Assembly: GCF_004768465.1 (NCBI RefSeq)
Contig: NZ_SRMF01000001.1
Coordinates: forward strand, 497,693 to 561,692
Reading direction: 5' to 3'
From: Natronospirillum operosum
Lineage (GTDB): Bacteria > Pseudomonadota > Gammaproteobacteria > Pseudomonadales > Natronospirillaceae
Length of the DNA: 64,000 bases
The translations under genes and the position numbers were made by a program. This document shows positions 63,520 through 64,000 of this stretch, one piece after another (the stretch's first letter is position 1; every line of letters starts with the position of its first letter). The notes under the pieces are model-generated. The model was not told where the DNA came from. It saw only the letters and a program-made list of their open reading frames with translations, and ran no database searches.

Positions 63520-64000
63520 GATCATCAATACTGAAAAGCGCCGCCGAGCCGGCGCGGGCCATAGTCAGTGATCGCATTGCACTGACCGGCTTTATCGTAC
63601 TGGCCGCCATTGTGGCCATGGCCCTGTTTGCACCCCTGCTCGCCACCCATGATCCGCTGCACATCAATGAGCTGGAAGAGGGCACATTGATGCAGCGTAC
63701 ACAGGCAGAAGACGGATCGGTGCGCTGGGTGCTGTCCGAGCCTCTGGGTGATGTGACGGTCTATGACGCCGCCTGGCAGGATGGCGTTGGCATTGCCGTG
63801 GCCCGGGGTGGCAACGTATACCGCTACGATGGCCAGTGGGCGGCGCTGGATGCGCCCTTCACCGAGTCACTGCGCGCGGTGGCGGTGAGTGCCGCCGGGC
63901 GGGCGCTGATTGTGGGTGAGGGCGGCATCATGGCCCTCTATGACGATACCACCGGTGGTTGGCAGCAAGTCGATGCCCCCGAGTCCGTTGATCTGCATGC
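63516..64000 (+). CDS. ABC permease (DppC family) with inserted beta-propeller-like domain, partial
   Basis: The gene runs off the window after 161 codons. Residues 1-50 look like the DppC/OppC N-terminus, with one helix (IALTGFIVLAAIVAMALFAPLL) ending ATHDPLHIN. A usual DppC would soon reach a GTD-x-x-GRD-type motif. Here, from about residue 80, there are propeller-blade-like repeats: VGIAVARGGNVYRYDGQWAALDAP (91-114) and LRAVAVSAAGRALIVGEGGI...GWQQVDAP (119-155), and a third unit seems to begin. They resemble YCF48/BNR-type blades and should lie in the periplasm. The rest of the permease is outside the window. Confidence 0.8.
   Translation, partial: MRSSILKSAAEPARAIVSDRIALTGFIVLAAIVAMALFAPLLATHDPLHINELEEGTLMQRTQAEDGSVRWVLSEPLGDVTVYDAAWQDGVGIAVARGGNVYRYDGQWAALDAPFTESLRAVAVSAAGRALIVGEGGIMALYDDTTGGWQQVDAPESVDLH

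Overview
The window (about 60% G+C by eye) is a chromosomal segment of a gammaproteobacterium of the Pseudomonadales/Oceanospirillales type. Three conserved blocks support this: gatCAB beside mreBCD-maf-rng-yhdP-nitrilase, rnfABCDGE followed by nth, and metG/apbC/dcd. MksBEF condensin, CpsG-type phosphomannomutase and a TatT-linked TRAP system fit the same group. The species cannot be named from sequence alone. No prophage, integrase, plasmid gene or CRISPR array is visible.

Layout. 1-900: a REP-associated tyrosine transposase (RAYT) between copies of its REP palindromes. 923-2210: folE and bcp. 2552-8415: the mksF-mksE-mksB condensin operon, without the MksG/JetD nuclease. 8677-10041: phosphomannomutase. 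10053-12235: an Rpn/YhgA-like nuclease between REP clusters, one of them a six-unit tandem array of about 118 bp. 12245-16459: an operon of a Slam-like (DUF560) outer-membrane barrel, a FecR-domain protein and a glycosyltransferase, divergent from a cNMP-binding gene. 17178-20824: a lipoprotein and a minimal histidine kinase/response-regulator-TPR pair. 20883-25288: yfbR and a TRAP transporter with its TatT lipoprotein. 25477-38393: gatCAB and the mre-maf-rng-yhdP-nit cluster. 38647-38737: tRNA-Ser(UGA). 38829-42848: small enzymes, a DUF4062 protein and nth. 42886-48383: the Rnf complex. 49089-54263: metG, a lipoprotein, apbC and dcd. 54267-60339: assorted metabolic, membrane and lipoprotein genes. 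60506-64000: start of an unusual peptide-type ABC transporter operon that runs off the window.

Two things stand out. First, the ABC importer at the right edge. Its substrate-binding protein appears circularly permuted: the usual C-terminal lobe follows the signal peptide and the usual N-terminal part ends the protein. The second permease carries beta-propeller-like repeats directly after its first membrane helix, where a normal DppC would continue to its second helix. An inverted-repeat element and hairpins lie between the binding protein and the permeases.

Second, intergenic space is filled with REP-like palindromes of at least three families (heads GTAGGAG, GTAGYGAG, GTAGGCTGTG). They show compensatory stem changes and often sit exactly at gene ends; bcp, the nitrilase gene and rnfG all stop inside a REP. 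Only one RAYT gene is visible. The rpn gene between two such clusters has an in-frame 12-bp repeat and a well-placed internal start that could make a separate C-terminal protein.
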